Assembly: GCA_016708955.1 (NCBI GenBank)
Contig: JADJES010000001.1
Span: forward strand, 682,001 to 746,000
Direction of reading: 5' to 3'
Length of the DNA: 64,000 nt
Source: Nitrosomonas sp.
GTDB lineage: Bacteria > Pseudomonadota > Gammaproteobacteria > Burkholderiales > Nitrosomonadaceae
Part shown: positions 19,257-29,277 of the stretch, in pieces
Layout of the letters: every line of letters starts with the position of its first letter
How positions within the stretch are numbered: position 1 is the first letter of the stretch
Translations under genes and position numbers: made by a program
The notes under the pieces: generated by a model
Databases searched by the model: none
Seen by the model: the letters and a program-made list of their open reading frames with translations, nothing else
Told to the model about the DNA's origin: nothing

Positions 19257-22061
19257 TTAGGCGTAGTGCCGTTCTTCGCCTCTGCCATAAAGATTGGTGA
19301 CGCAACGCTTGCACAAGGTAGAATGTTCCGCATGATGCCCGACATCCTGGCGATAATGCCAGCAGCGCTCACATTTTGTCTGTGCGCTGGATGCCACAAC
19401 GATGCTTTCCTGCTGCGAATCACTGATCTGAATCAGATGGACTTCAGAAACAATCAACACGAAGCGTAAATCATCGCCTAGTGCCCTGAGTAGGGTGAAG
19501 TCGTCACTGTTGGTGTGGATTTCGACCGTCGCCGCCAATGAGGAGCCTATTTCTCCTTGTGCGCGAGAATCTTCCAGTTTTTTCAGTACCTGTGAACGCA
19601 AAGTGCGTATTCTTAGCCATTGTTGCTGTAATAACTGGGTATCCGGCTGAGATGGAAAAGTATGCCAGTGCTGCAACAGCACGCTACCTTCTGTGTCGCC
19701 GGTCAGATGTTCCCATATTTCTTCCGAGGTAAAGCTCAGAATGGGAACAAACAGGCGCACCAGGCTATGCGCGATATGGTATAACGCGGTTTGTGCCGAG
19801 CGGCGTGGTGTGCCTTTGGCTGCTGCTGTGTACAGGCGATCCTTGAGGATATCCAGATAGAAGCCACCCAAGTCTTCAGAGCAAAAATTGTGCAGTTTAT
19901 GCACCACTTGATGGAATTCATAACGCTGATAGCTTTGTGTCAAATCTTCTTGGAAAGAATCGGTAAACGCCAGCATATAACGGTCAATTTCCAGACAGTC
20001 AGTAACGGCAAACAGATCGGTCTGTGAATTAAAGTCCATCAGATTAGCGAGTAAAAAGCGCAGTGTATTACGGATGCGCCGATAGCTCTCGACTACTCGT
20101 TTCAGAATTTCTTCGGAAATGGAAAGTTCACCGGAATAATCGGTTGAAGCCACCCATAAACGCAAAATATCGGCACCGGAAGTATCCATCACTTTCTGCG
20201 GTGCGATGACGTTTCCTTTGGATTTGCTCATTTTGTGACCGCTGCCATCCACCACGAATCCGTGTGTGAGTAATGCATCATATGGGGCTCGGCCATTAAT
20301 GGCACAACCGGTCAGCAGCGAAGACTGGAACCAGCCGCGATGCTGGTCGGAGCCCTCCAGATACAGATCAACCGGATATTTGAGTTGGGCATTCGGCTTA
20401 ACGATGGTGACGTGTGTGGTGCCGGAATCAAACCAAACATCCAGTGTGTCGGTCAGTTTTTGATAATCCTTGGCTTCTTCCCCCAGTAATTCAGCGGCAT
20501 CCAGTGCAAACCAAGCTTCGATGCCTTGTTGTTCCACTTTTTGCGCCACTTGCTCGAGTAGCTCGAGTGATCGTGGATGCGGCAAGTGGGTTTCTCTATG
20601 CACAAAAAGGGCCATCGGAACGCCCCAGTTACGCTGGCGTGATACGCACCAGTCGGGGCGGTTTTTAATCATCGCCTCCAAGCGCGCCTTGCCCCATGCC
20701 GGGTAAAATGCAGTGGACTCGACAGCCTGCATGGCCAGTTCACGCAGGGTTTGTTTCTGTGCAGTTGCATCGGTTGTGCCGTGTAGATTCATGCCAATAA
20801 ACCATTGTGGCGTGGCACGAAAAATAATGGGCGTTTTGTGACGCCAGCAGTGCGGATAGCTGTGATCGATTTTTTTCAAACAAAACAGATGTCCGTTGGC
20901 TTTGAGTGTGTCCGTGACGACATCGTTAGCTTTCCACACCGAAAGACCGCCGACCAAAGGGGTGCTGGCATTAAACTTGCCATTGCCGTCAACAGGGCTT
21001 TCGTTGGGCAGGTCATAGTTTTGACCCGCAAAATAATCATCCAGCCCGTGGGCTGGTGCTGTATGCACAAGACCTGTCCCGGCTTCCAGCGTGACATGCT
21101 TGCCGCAAATGATTTTGACCGTGCGCGGCTCAAACGGGTGCTGCAAAGGCATATGTTCTAGCGCTTGGCCTTTGCAACTAGCCAGTGTTTCGCCACTTAA
21201 GTCATAGCGTTCCAGGCATGCTTGTTTCAGCTCACTGGCGAGTATCAGGAATCCTCGTGTTGTTTGTACCAAAGCATAGTCAAAATCCGGGTGAACGCTG
21301 ACAGCCTGGTTAGCGGGTAAAGTCCATGGTGTTGTGGTCCAGATAATCGCATAAGTTGAGGCATTAGTAGGAATAGTTATGCCAAAAGCCTCACTGAGGA
21401 ATTGCTGCGAGGATGATGATTTGACCGCAAAACCTACATCAATCGCGGGTGAGGTTTTATCTTCATATTCCACTTCCGCTTCAGCCAATGCCGAGCCGCA
21501 ATCAATACACCAGTTGACCGGCTTCTGTCCCTGATACAAATAACCACTCTGATAAATTTTTCCCAGTGCACGAATAATATCTGCTTCTGTTTTGAAGTTC
21601 ATCGTGAGATAGGGATTGTCCCAATCGCCAAGCACGCCCAGGCGAATGAAATCAGCTTTCTGGCGCTCTACTTGTTCCTTGGCAAAAGCACGGCAAAGCT
21701 CGCGCACTTTATCGGCCGGTAAGTGCTTGCCATGTTTTTTCTCGATCTGATGCTCAATGGGTAGTCCATGACAGTCCCAACCCGGAATATATGGTGCATC
21801 GAAACCAGCCAATGTTTTACTTTTGATGATGATATCTTTGAGAATTTTGTTGACCGCATGGCCGATGTGAATGTCGCCATTGGCATAAGGGGGGCCGTCG
21901 TGCAGAATGAATTTGGGGCGCCCTTTGCTGACGGAGCGGATTTTCTGATATAGATTCTTTTCTTGCCAGGTCTTTAGCATGCCCGGTTCACGGCTGGCCA
22001 GATTGCCGCGCATCGGGAAGGGTGTATCGAGTAAGTTGAGGGTTTTCTTATAATCGGTCAT
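19257..22061 (-). CDS. ileS: isoleucyl-tRNA synthetase
   Basis: This class-I synthetase (934 aa) charges tRNA-Ile and edits valine. The signature HIGH is present as HIGHAVNKILKDI near the N-terminus, and KMSKS as KMSKSKGNVI. The editing-domain segment IIWTTTPWTLPANQAV is intact. A C-terminal zinc finger is recognisable (KCERCWHYR and LCKRCV). Length is normal. It lies 41 nt downstream of ribF and upstream of lspA. Confidence 0.98.
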   Translation of the reverse strand: MTDYKKTLNLLDTPFPMRGNLASREPGMLKTWQEKNLYQKIRSVSKGRPKFILHDGPPYANGDIHIGHAVNKILKDIIIKSKTLAGFDAPYIPGWDCHGLPIEHQIEKKHGKHLPADKVRELCRAFAKEQVERQKADFIRLGVLGDWDNPYLTMNFKTEADIIRALGKIYQSGYLYQGQKPVNWCIDCGSALAEAEVEYEDKTSPAIDVGFAVKSSSSQQFLSEAFGITIPTNASTYAIIWTTTPWTLPANQAVSVHPDFDYALVQTTRGFLILASELKQACLERYDLSGETLASCKGQALEHMPLQHPFEPRTVKIICGKHVTLEAGTGLVHTAPAHGLDDYFAGQNYDLPNESPVDGNGKFNASTPLVGGLSVWKANDVVTDTLKANGHLFCLKKIDHSYPHCWRHKTPIIFRATPQWFIGMNLHGTTDATAQKQTLRELAMQAVESTAFYPAWGKARLEAMIKNRPDWCVSRQRNWGVPMALFVHRETHLPHPRSLELLEQVAQKVEQQGIEAWFALDAAELLGEEAKDYQKLTDTLDVWFDSGTTHVTIVKPNAQLKYPVDLYLEGSDQHRGWFQSSLLTGCAINGRAPYDALLTHGFVVDGSGHKMSKSKGNVIAPQKVMDTSGADILRLWVASTDYSGELSISEEILKRVVESYRRIRNTLRFLLANLMDFNSQTDLFAVTDCLEIDRYMLAFTDSFQEDLTQSYQRYEFHQVVHKLHNFCSEDLGGFYLDILKDRLYTAAAKGTPRRSAQTALYHIAHSLVRLFVPILSFTSEEIWEHLTGDTEGSVLLQHWHTFPSQPDTQLLQQQWLRIRTLRSQVLKKLEDSRAQGEIGSSLAATVEIHTNSDDFTLLRALGDDLRFVLIVSEVHLIQISDSQQESIVVASSAQTKCERCWHYRQDVGHHAEHSTLCKRCVTNLYGRGEERHYA

Positions 22062-22102
22062 GAAATGTAGAATTAGTGGGTTAAAGGACGTTACCGGCTA
22101 CT

Positions 22103-23050
22103 TTAATGGTTTTGAGCTGTCAGGAAAAAGTCTTTTGCTTGCGAAACATCTTTTTTAATTTGAACGATGAGTGTGTCGATATCCGCATATTTTTCTTCGT
22201 CGCGCAGCTTGTGCAGAAAATCGACTTGTAAATGTTGTCCGTAAATGTCCTGGCTGAAGTCAAACAGATGTACTTCCAATACAGGTTTGCCATTTTTATG
22301 GATTGTCGGTCTAACGCCCAGACTGGCAACGCCGGGAAGTATTGTTGCTGGGGATGATTGAATCGCGCCGCGTACGGCAACTACAAAAATACCCGAGAGT
22401 GGCGGATGATTATATTTCAACTGAATATTTGCTGTTGGAAATCCGATCTGTTTGCCTAATTTATCGCCATCAATCACACGCCCACTGATGCTGTATGGCC
22501 TTCCCAGTAGTTCTTCGGCCATATTAAGATCGCCAGTGGCAAGTGCCTGCCGGATAGCGGTACTTGAAATGCGTTGATTGTCAATGGTGACGCTGGGCAT
22601 GACTTCTACGGAGAAACCATTTGTTGCTGAATGGGCTTGCAGCATGGCAAAATCACCCGCACGTCGTGCGCCGAAACGAAAATCATCTCCTACAAGCAAC
22701 CAGCGAACAGACAGCTCTTGATTCAGAATGCGCGTAATAAATTGTTCCGGATTAATTCTGGCAAAATCATAATTGAAGCGGCAGACATGGATACAGTCGA
22801 CTCCTGCCTGGATCAAGTATTTCAGTTTTTCCCGCAAGCTGGTCAAGCGAGCAGGCGCTTGATCCGGAGCAAAAAATTCACGGGGGTGTGGCTCAAAAGT
22901 CATCACGCAGGCAGGTAGTCCAAGCCGCTTGGCCGCATCCTTCAGACGGGTGAGCATCGCTTGATGGCCTAAATGGACGCCATCAAAATTGCCTATGGTC
23001 AGTGCAATCGGCGTTTTCGCGCGTATCGATGACCTTCGCCAAGTATGCAT
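22103..23050 (-). CDS. ribF: bifunctional riboflavin kinase / FAD synthetase
   Basis: RibF phosphorylates riboflavin to FMN and adenylates FMN to FAD. The 315-aa protein has the nucleotidyltransferase motif TIGNFDGVHLGHQAML at the N-terminus, and SSTAIRQALATGDL. The C-terminal kinase domain has GKQIGFPTANIQL. Length is typical. It is the first gene of the ribF-ileS-lspA unit and diverges from slmA. Confidence 0.97.
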   Translation of the reverse strand: MHTWRRSSIRAKTPIALTIGNFDGVHLGHQAMLTRLKDAAKRLGLPACVMTFEPHPREFFAPDQAPARLTSLREKLKYLIQAGVDCIHVCRFNYDFARINPEQFITRILNQELSVRWLLVGDDFRFGARRAGDFAMLQAHSATNGFSVEVMPSVTIDNQRISSTAIRQALATGDLNMAEELLGRPYSISGRVIDGDKLGKQIGFPTANIQLKYNHPPLSGIFVVAVRGAIQSSPATILPGVASLGVRPTIHKNGKPVLEVHLFDFSQDIYGQHLQVDFLHKLRDEEKYADIDTLIVQIKKDVSQAKDFFLTAQNH

Positions 23051-23201
23051 GAGCAGGAAACCCTAAAATTAGTAATTCTAGCTTGTTTAAGGCAAACAGG
23101 TCTAGTTTGTATCCGGTTATTATGACTATGAGTATTTGCCAAATAGGCCAACTGTGAGTAATCTAAAGGAGGCAAAATAGTTTCTGCATTGATCTGTTAA
23201 T

Positions 23202-23849
23202 TTGTTATATTTCATTTATTACTTTTGTTTCTTCGCGATTACCCAATTGAAGCCTTCCAATCAGTCAGTAAAATCCAATGAAAGAAAAGATCAGATCCTG
23301 CAAGCTTTGGCCAGGATGCTGGAGTATCCGCAGAGAAAAAGAATTACCACTGTGGCGATAGCCGCTCAATTGGAAATTTCAGAATCATCGCTGTATCGCT
23401 GCTTTCCCAATAAGTCACAGATGTTTGAGGCTTTGATTGAATTTATTGAGCGAACATTGTTTGTGCTGATTAACAAAATTCTGCAAGATGAAAATTGTGG
23501 CATAAAGCAGATCGAAAAATTATTATTACTGTTATTAGGTTTTTCGCAAAAGAATCCGGGTATGACGCGTATCCTGATCGGCGATGTGCTGTTGAATGAG
23601 AATGAACATTTGCAGTTACGTATTAATCAGTTACATGATCGATTGGAAGCCACTTTAAAACAGGCATTACGGTTTGCTGTTAGCGAGCATCAAATAAAAA
23701 TCAACCTTGATGTTGCGGCGCAAGCCAATTTATTCATGTGCTTTGTTGTTGGCCGCTGGTATCAGTTTGTAAAAAGTGAGTTCAGGCGTGATCCACTCGC
23801 AAATTGGGAAGTACAGCGGCTGAATTTGCTCCCTGCAGAACTTCTTTAA
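23202..23849 (+). CDS. slmA: nucleoid occlusion factor SlmA (TetR family)
   Basis: SlmA binds specific chromosomal sites and blocks FtsZ rings from forming over the nucleoid. The protein matches E. coli SlmA in the helix-turn-helix region (ITTVAIAAQLEISESSLYRCFPNK), in FEALIEFIERTL, in LLLLLLGFSQKNPGMTRILIG and in RINQLHDRLEA. The start is uncertain: an in-frame stop lies at 23190, and the only starts are TTG at 23202 and TTG at 23247. The strong AAGGAGG at 23165 is too far upstream of either. The shorter form (200 aa) is closer to family length. It diverges from ribF and is convergent with moeB. Confidence 0.85.
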   Translation: MLYFIYYFCFFAITQLKPSNQSVKSNERKDQILQALARMLEYPQRKRITTVAIAAQLEISESSLYRCFPNKSQMFEALIEFIERTLFVLINKILQDENCGIKQIEKLLLLLLGFSQKNPGMTRILIGDVLLNENEHLQLRINQLHDRLEATLKQALRFAVSEHQIKINLDVAAQANLFMCFVVGRWYQFVKSEFRRDPLANWEVQRLNLLPAELL

Positions 23850-23882
23850 ACCGTAAAAACGACAATTCACTGGGTGTCAGTG

Positions 23883-24644
23883 TCAGTCAGATACTGATGA
23901 ATGACATACTGGGCAGGCTGGATCTTTGTGCAGTTTTATTGTGCGCCAGTTCATAGTGAGGCTATCCAATAACTGTAAACGGCCATTCAGACTCTCGCCA
24001 ATATTTAATAAGATTTTTAGTGTCTCTGCAGCTTGCATGCAGCCGATAATGCCAACTAGCGGCGAGAATACACCCATGATTGCGCAGGGCATGTCTTCCT
24101 GTTCACCAGTAGTAATAGGATATAAACATTGATAACAAGGGCTGTTTACATGGCGTAAATCAAATACGCTGACTTGGCCTTCAAAACGCACTGCAGCACC
24201 GGAAATCAAAGGTTTTTTTTGAGTAACACAAGCTTGATTAATATAATAGCGTGTGCTGAAGTTATCGCTGGCATCGACTACGGCATCTACTCCCATAGCA
24301 AGTTGGAACAGTTTTGTGGCGTCGATCTGTTCCTGGACTGTGATGACGTTGATTTCAGGATTAATTCTGTCGAGTGCTTGCTTTGCTGAGAGAACTTTTG
24401 CTAGGCCGATTGAACTGCTGTCATGGATAATCTGTCTCTGCAGATTGGTAAGATCAACCAGATCACCATCACAAATGATCAAGTTGCCCACTCCGCTGGC
24501 AGCAAGGTACAGTGCTATCGGAGAACCTAAACCGCCAGCACCGACAATTAATACGCGTGATTGATTGAGCTTCTCCTGCCCTGCAATATCAATTTGCGGG
24601 AGCAGTATATGACGGCTATACCGAAGTAACTGGTTATCATTCAC
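23883..24644 (-). CDS. moeB: HesA/MoeB/ThiF-family adenylyltransferase
   Basis: This E1-like enzyme adenylates the C-terminal glycine of a MoaD or ThiS sulfur carrier. The 253-aa protein has the ATP loop VLIVGAGGLGSPIALYLAASG, the Arg of LTNLQRQIIH and a Zn site made by CYQC and CPVC. It starts with YSRHILLPQIDIAGQ, as in MoeB/ThiF. MoaD or ThiS partners are not adjacent, so MoeB versus ThiF cannot be settled. It is the last gene of gpmA-envC-ctpA-moeB, an order I recognise from other betaproteobacteria. Confidence 0.9.
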   Translation of the reverse strand: MNDNQLLRYSRHILLPQIDIAGQEKLNQSRVLIVGAGGLGSPIALYLAASGVGNLIICDGDLVDLTNLQRQIIHDSSSIGLAKVLSAKQALDRINPEINVITVQEQIDATKLFQLAMGVDAVVDASDNFSTRYYINQACVTQKKPLISGAAVRFEGQVSVFDLRHVNSPCYQCLYPITTGEQEDMPCAIMGVFSPLVGIIGCMQAAETLKILLNIGESLNGRLQLLDSLTMNWRTIKLHKDPACPVCHSSVSD

Positions 24645-24656
24645 AATCCTTGTGAA

Positions 24657-26090
24657 TCAGCTATCGCTTTCATCGCTCTTTTTTTCAGGTGGTGCAGTAA
24701 TGCCCTTAAAATAATTCATGGCTTGAGTTAGCAAAAGATCTTCTGCAGAGCCAAATTCGATAGGGGCTTTATTTTTCTCGTCTTTATTCTTATCAGTTTT
24801 CTTCTTGTTGACAGGTTTTGATGTTGCTTTAACTGTATCATCAGAGTCAACTTTCTTTGTTTCCGTTTTTTTGCCACTCGTTAAATGACGATTCAGATCC
24901 GCTTCACGTAAACGTTGGTCATCACCATTATCTGCTTCATCTAGAATATCGGGAGTAATCCCTTTTGCCTGGATAGACTGGCCATTGGGGGTGTAGTAGC
25001 GCGCAGTTGTCAATTTGATTGCTGTGTTATTGCCTAATGGTAATATCGTTTGAACAGATCCTTTACCGAATGTTTGTGATCCCATTACTACAGAACGTTT
25101 ATGATCTTGCAGGGCGCCTGCCACAATTTCTGATGCTGAAGCAGAACCGCCATTGACCAATGTGATCATCGGTACGGTTTTGACTTCAGAAGGTAGTCCT
25201 TTTAAATAATCTTCATCAGGACCACGCAGATAATACTCAGGATTGGCGTGCAATTTCATTTTTGCATCGGGACTACGCCCTTCTGTGTATACAACCAGTG
25301 CGTTTTCTGGCAGAAAAGCGGCGGATACAGCGACAGCTCCATTCAGTAATCCACCTGGGTCATTACGCAAATCCAATATTAAACCTTTCATAGATTCAGT
25401 ATTCTCAGTAAAAAGTGTCCTGATTGCTTGTGCGAGATTCTCGCCGGTTTGTTCTTGAAACTGCGTAATACGGATATACGCATAGCCAGGTTCGATCATT
25501 TTTGATTTAACACTTTGAATTTTTATGATGTCACGCACTAAATTAAAGATCAGTGGTTCTGTCTCACCCTCTCGCACGATAGTAATCTTTATGGGAGTAT
25601 TGGGTTTGCCACGCATGAGCTTAATTGCATCATTCAAAGTCATACCTTTTACAATGGTGTCATCCAGTTTTACAATCAGATCACCGGTTCTGATACCTGC
25701 ACGAAATGCGGGAGTATCTTCAATCGGTGAAATTACTTTTACTACACCGTCTTCCATGGTGACCTGGATGCCTAACCCGCCGAACTCACCTTGCGTTCCG
25801 ATTTGTAGTTCTTTGTAATCGTCTTTGTCCAGGTAGGATGAATGAGGGTCTAACCCGACCAGCATGCCATTGATAGCTTCAGTAATCAGTTTTTTGTCTT
25901 CAACGGATTCGACATAATCACTTTTGATGCGGCCGAACACCTGAGCGAATGTACGTAATTCTTCGATCGGCAGCGGATGAATCGCCTCGATATTATCTTT
26001 CTTGGCAATAGCAGAGAAATTCAAACTGAGCATTATTCCAGCGATTGCACCAATTAGAATTAAACCTGTTTTCTTGATTACGTTACTCAT
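24657..26090 (-). CDS. ctpA: carboxyl-terminal processing protease (S41)
   Basis: CtpA is a periplasmic PDZ-containing serine protease that trims the C-termini of envelope proteins. The 477-aa protein starts with a signal anchor (KTGLILIGAIAGIMLSLNFSA). A PDZ domain follows (GGLGIQVTMEDGVVKVISP, PAFRAGIRTGDLIVKLD), then the S41 core with catalytic Ser in LVNGGSASASEIVAGALQD and Lys in GSQTFGKGSVQT. A Lys/Asp-rich linker and a short tail end the protein. GGAG lies 8 nt before the ATG. It is adjacent to envC. Confidence 0.95.
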   Translation of the reverse strand: MSNVIKKTGLILIGAIAGIMLSLNFSAIAKKDNIEAIHPLPIEELRTFAQVFGRIKSDYVESVEDKKLITEAINGMLVGLDPHSSYLDKDDYKELQIGTQGEFGGLGIQVTMEDGVVKVISPIEDTPAFRAGIRTGDLIVKLDDTIVKGMTLNDAIKLMRGKPNTPIKITIVREGETEPLIFNLVRDIIKIQSVKSKMIEPGYAYIRITQFQEQTGENLAQAIRTLFTENTESMKGLILDLRNDPGGLLNGAVAVSAAFLPENALVVYTEGRSPDAKMKLHANPEYYLRGPDEDYLKGLPSEVKTVPMITLVNGGSASASEIVAGALQDHKRSVVMGSQTFGKGSVQTILPLGNNTAIKLTTARYYTPNGQSIQAKGITPDILDEADNGDDQRLREADLNRHLTSGKKTETKKVDSDDTVKATSKPVNKKKTDKNKDEKNKAPIEFGSAEDLLLTQAMNYFKGITAPPEKKSDESDS

Positions 26091-26136
26091 TATGCTATCT
26101 CCGCACTGATCAAATTTATGTAAATGGCTGCTACGT

Positions 26137-27387
26137 TCATTCTATTTTTATCCACGTCAAAGGGTCAAACGGCTTACCTCCATGACGAAGTTCAAAGTAT
26201 AAACCTGAATCTGCATTACCACCGCTATTTCCAACTGTTGCAATCGTATCGCCGCCGCGAATAGTATCACCCACTTGTTTGTGGAGTGTTGCGTTATTGC
26301 CATAAAGACTCATATAGCTGTTTCCATGATCCAAAATTAACAGATTACCAAAACCTCTCAACCAGTCTGCAAATACCACTCTACCTCCTGAAATGGCTTT
26401 AACATCACTTCCATCGGGCGATTGAATAAAAAGACCTTTCCACGTAACATGCTTACCTGAGCGTTGACCACCAAAAGTATTCACAAGTTTCCCTCGCACG
26501 GGTAAATTTAATTTGCCTTTTAGCGTTGAGAATGGAGAACCTGTTGTAAAAGCATCTGGGAGCTTATTGTTAATCAATGTGTCCGTAGATTTTTCTTGAA
26601 CAAGTAATTTATTTATCTCATTAACTAAATTGGTTATGCGCTTTTCATCCTTCTCGAGTTTATTAATTTCTTGTTGTTTCTGAGTAATTTGGCCAGATAC
26701 CTGTGAGAGTATAGTCTGGTGCTTGGCTTTTTCTTCCTCAAGTTTTTTGCGTTGACTGAAATATTCAGCTTGAATAGCAGTGATTTCTTCTTTCTTTTGA
26801 CGGCTAGTTTGCGTTAGTGCTCTAATTTCATCTTGATTATTCAGAAGATTTTTGATAATTCCCGAACGGGTGAGTGAAAGTTGTTGGTAATAATAGACAT
26901 CCCGCGCAATTTGATTAGGATTTTGCTGGTTCAGCACTAGCCGTAAATAATCCTGTTGGCCCCCCACATATTGTTGGTAGAGCAACCTCTCTAGTTGATT
27001 TCGTTCGGTTTCTATTTTATCTCTGATTTGGCTGTGCTGTATTTGCAGTTGCTTGTATTCTTCATTGGCTTGACGGTCAGTCTCAATGAGCTTGCTCAAT
27101 CTGTGCGTGATATTGCTGATTGCACGCTCAGTTTCTTGTAATGTATCCGTTGTGTCCTGTTTTAACGCTTCCTTGTTTGTTAAATCTTTTTGCAGGGATT
27201 GGATACGCTCACGCAACAGCTTAAGATTCTCTTGGTTGTTTGAAAACGCTGAGAGCGGGCAGAAAAAGATCAAAACGCATATCATCAGCATCAACTGAAT
27301 ATGAATATATCGTATAGAAATAAAATTAAACGTATCAACTTCCAGATTAGTATGGTTTATTCGAGATAGTGTATTGTTTACACTCAT
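26137..27387 (-). CDS. envC: murein hydrolase activator EnvC (M23-like LytM domain, coiled coil)
   Basis: EnvC activates cell-division amidases at the septum. The protein has a signal region (MLMICVLIFFCPLSAFS), a long coiled coil (about residues 50-270, rich in Gln, Lys, Glu) and a C-terminal LytM domain (LNLPVRGKLVNTFGGQRSG to LYFELRHGGKPFDPLTW). The zinc ligands of active M23 peptidases are not preserved (GGQRSGKH), as in EnvC. As drawn, 416 aa begin at 27387; an internal Met in front of the signal peptide is an equally good start, since no ribosome-binding site decides. It lies between gpmA and ctpA. Confidence 0.93.
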   Translation of the reverse strand: MSVNNTLSRINHTNLEVDTFNFISIRYIHIQLMLMICVLIFFCPLSAFSNNQENLKLLRERIQSLQKDLTNKEALKQDTTDTLQETERAISNITHRLSKLIETDRQANEEYKQLQIQHSQIRDKIETERNQLERLLYQQYVGGQQDYLRLVLNQQNPNQIARDVYYYQQLSLTRSGIIKNLLNNQDEIRALTQTSRQKKEEITAIQAEYFSQRKKLEEEKAKHQTILSQVSGQITQKQQEINKLEKDEKRITNLVNEINKLLVQEKSTDTLINNKLPDAFTTGSPFSTLKGKLNLPVRGKLVNTFGGQRSGKHVTWKGLFIQSPDGSDVKAISGGRVVFADWLRGFGNLLILDHGNSYMSLYGNNATLHKQVGDTIRGGDTIATVGNSGGNADSGLYFELRHGGKPFDPLTWIKIE

Positions 27388-27413
27388 ATCTGAATAAGTA
27401 AATTGGTTGTGTT

Positions 27414-28163
27414 TTAACCTGCTGATTTACCCTGATTAGCTACAGTTTGCATGGCTTTCTGAATTTCGCTCTGATTTCCTAGATAATAATTCCGAATTGG
27501 TTTCAGATTGTCATCCAATTCATAAACTAATGGGATGCCGGTTGGAATGTTGCAATTAAGGATTTCTTCATCAGAAATATTATCCAGATACTTAACCAGT
27601 GCTCGTAAAGAATTCCCATGTGCAGCAATGATAACGCTTTTTCCGGCTTGAACTTGAGGGGCTATAGCCGTATTCCAATAGGGTAAAAATCTTGAAACCG
27701 TATCTTTTAGGCACTCGGTCAAAGGTATATCCTCAGACGCTAAGTCTTTATATCGCGGATCAGTACCGGCATAGCGATCATCATCAGTGGTCAATGCTGG
27801 TGGTCTGACATCATAGCTGCGACGCCAAATTAAAACTTGTTCATCACCATATTTGGCCGCAGTTTCAGCTTTGTTCAATCCTTGTAGCGCTCCGTAGTGT
27901 CGTTCATTTAGTCGCCAAGTGTGTTGTATGGGAATCCACATTTGATTCATTTCATCAAGTACAATCCATAAGGTACGGATGGCACGTTTGAGAACCGATG
28001 TATACGCGATATCAAATGCAAATCCATGCTCTCGTAAAAGCTGCCCGGCATTTTGAGCTTCCTGTAAGCCTTTGGGTGTTAAATCAACATCTGTCCAGCC
28101 AGTAAATCGATTTTCTTTATTCCAGGTACTTTCTCCATGGCGCAGGAGAACAATTTTTTTCAT
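27414..28163 (-). CDS. gpmA: 2,3-bisphosphoglycerate-dependent phosphoglycerate mutase
   Basis: GpmA interconverts 3- and 2-phosphoglycerate. The 249-aa protein has the phosphohistidine motif VLLRHGESTWNKENRFTGW at the N-terminus, LNERHYGALQGLNKAETA and the second catalytic His in IIAAHGNSLRALVKYLD. It is the first gene of the gpmA-envC-ctpA-moeB unit. Confidence 0.97.
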   Translation of the reverse strand: MKKIVLLRHGESTWNKENRFTGWTDVDLTPKGLQEAQNAGQLLREHGFAFDIAYTSVLKRAIRTLWIVLDEMNQMWIPIQHTWRLNERHYGALQGLNKAETAAKYGDEQVLIWRRSYDVRPPALTTDDDRYAGTDPRYKDLASEDIPLTECLKDTVSRFLPYWNTAIAPQVQAGKSVIIAAHGNSLRALVKYLDNISDEEILNCNIPTGIPLVYELDDNLKPIRNYYLGNQSEIQKAMQTVANQGKSAG

Positions 28164-28499
28164 ATTGACCTTTTTGTGAAAAGGGAGGGATTTGCTGCAA
28201 TTAGTGTTAAAAAATACTGATATTTTATTATATTTTTAGTCGCAAACACAGTATCCGGCTGATTCTTTTGTGCGAATAAAAGATAAGTAAGGTACTTTTT
28301 TGTGAAAAATGATGATTGATTTTTGTTTTTTTGGCAATAGTTCATAAAACAGATTGGGAATAATTAATTCCAGGATTAAATACTATTAATTGATATGCAT
28401 AATGTTACTATGCGTGGGCTTTAACGGCAGGATCAAGGAAACCCCGTAATTTTCCAGTTTCTGATAAAATTAACATTTAAAAAACAGAATAAAGCTTAT
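28164..28499. other. divergent intergenic region gpmA / rhodanese gene
   Basis: These 336 nt are AT-rich and separate two divergently transcribed operons, so promoters for both should lie here. No ORF with a ribosome-binding site and no RNA structure was recognised. Confidence 0.4.
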
Positions 28500-28934
28500 A
28501 TGGAATTATCATTATTTCAAGATCATTTTCTTTTTAAATTAGAAAATTTTCTCTTTCTTATGACTGCAATAATCAGTGGTTTATTATTGCTGTGGCCATT
28601 GGTAATGCGTCGTGGTATCAAGGAAATCGACACACTTGCGGCCGTACAACTGATAAATTACCAAGATGCATTGGTGTTGGATGTCCGGGATGATAGTGAG
28701 TATGCGGCAGGTCATTTGCCGAACTCAAAACATATTCCGTCTGAAAAGATTGAGGAACGTTGGGTAGAGCTGCAAAAATTTAAGGACAAGCCAATTTTGG
28801 TGATATACCCTGGTGGTATTCGATCCAATCATGCCAGTCTGGTTCTAAGGAAGAACGGTTTTCCTCAAGTGATTAATCTTATGGGTGGTATTGACTCCTG
28901 GAAGCGTGCAGGCTTACCTATGGTTAAACGATAG
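28500..28934 (+). CDS. membrane-anchored rhodanese-like protein
   Basis: This 144-aa protein has one N-terminal membrane helix (FLFLMTAIISGLLLLWPLV) and a rhodanese domain (NYQDALVLDVRDDSEYAAGHLPNSKHIPSEKI). The position of the catalytic cysteine is IYPGGIRSN, so the Cys is replaced by a glycine-rich loop and sulfurtransferase activity is unlikely. It begins the rhodanese-grxC-secB-SH3-gpsA cluster found in many proteobacteria (YibN, GrxC, SecB, GpsA in E. coli). The 9-nt gap to grxC suggests co-transcription. Confidence 0.9.
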   Translation: MELSLFQDHFLFKLENFLFLMTAIISGLLLLWPLVMRRGIKEIDTLAAVQLINYQDALVLDVRDDSEYAAGHLPNSKHIPSEKIEERWVELQKFKDKPILVIYPGGIRSNHASLVLRKNGFPQVINLMGGIDSWKRAGLPMVKR

Positions 28935-28943
28935 AGGGATTAA

Positions 28944-29201
28944 ATGCCCAAGGTTATTATGTACACAACGGGGTTTTGTCCCTACTGCAAAATGGCAGAG
29001 AGCTTGTTGCGCTCAAAAGGTGTTCAGGAAATTGAAAAAATACGTATCGATCTTGAGCCGGCCCAGCGTGTTGAGATGATGGGTAGAACAGGTCGTCGTA
29101 CTGTGCCGCAGATTTACATTGATGAAAGACATATCGGGGGATATGACGATTTAACGCAACTGGATCGTAAAGGCGAGTTGGCAGTATTGCTGGCAACTTG
29201 A
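28944..29201 (+). CDS. grxC: glutaredoxin 3
   Basis: This 85-aa dithiol glutaredoxin has the active site TTGFCPYCKMAESLL, the cis-proline loop RRTVPQIYIDERHIGG and the glutathione-binding GGYDDL. It reduces disulfides and glutathione adducts in the cytoplasm. Start ATG at 28944, directly after the rhodanese stop. The next gene is secB. Confidence 0.97.
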   Translation: MPKVIMYTTGFCPYCKMAESLLRSKGVQEIEKIRIDLEPAQRVEMMGRTGRRTVPQIYIDERHIGGYDDLTQLDRKGELAVLLAT

Positions 29202-29277
29202 TCCGCAGGACTGGGTTGATACGATAACAATTGATGGTATAAATAAACTTTTTAATTCACTACTGGGAAAGGTAAAT

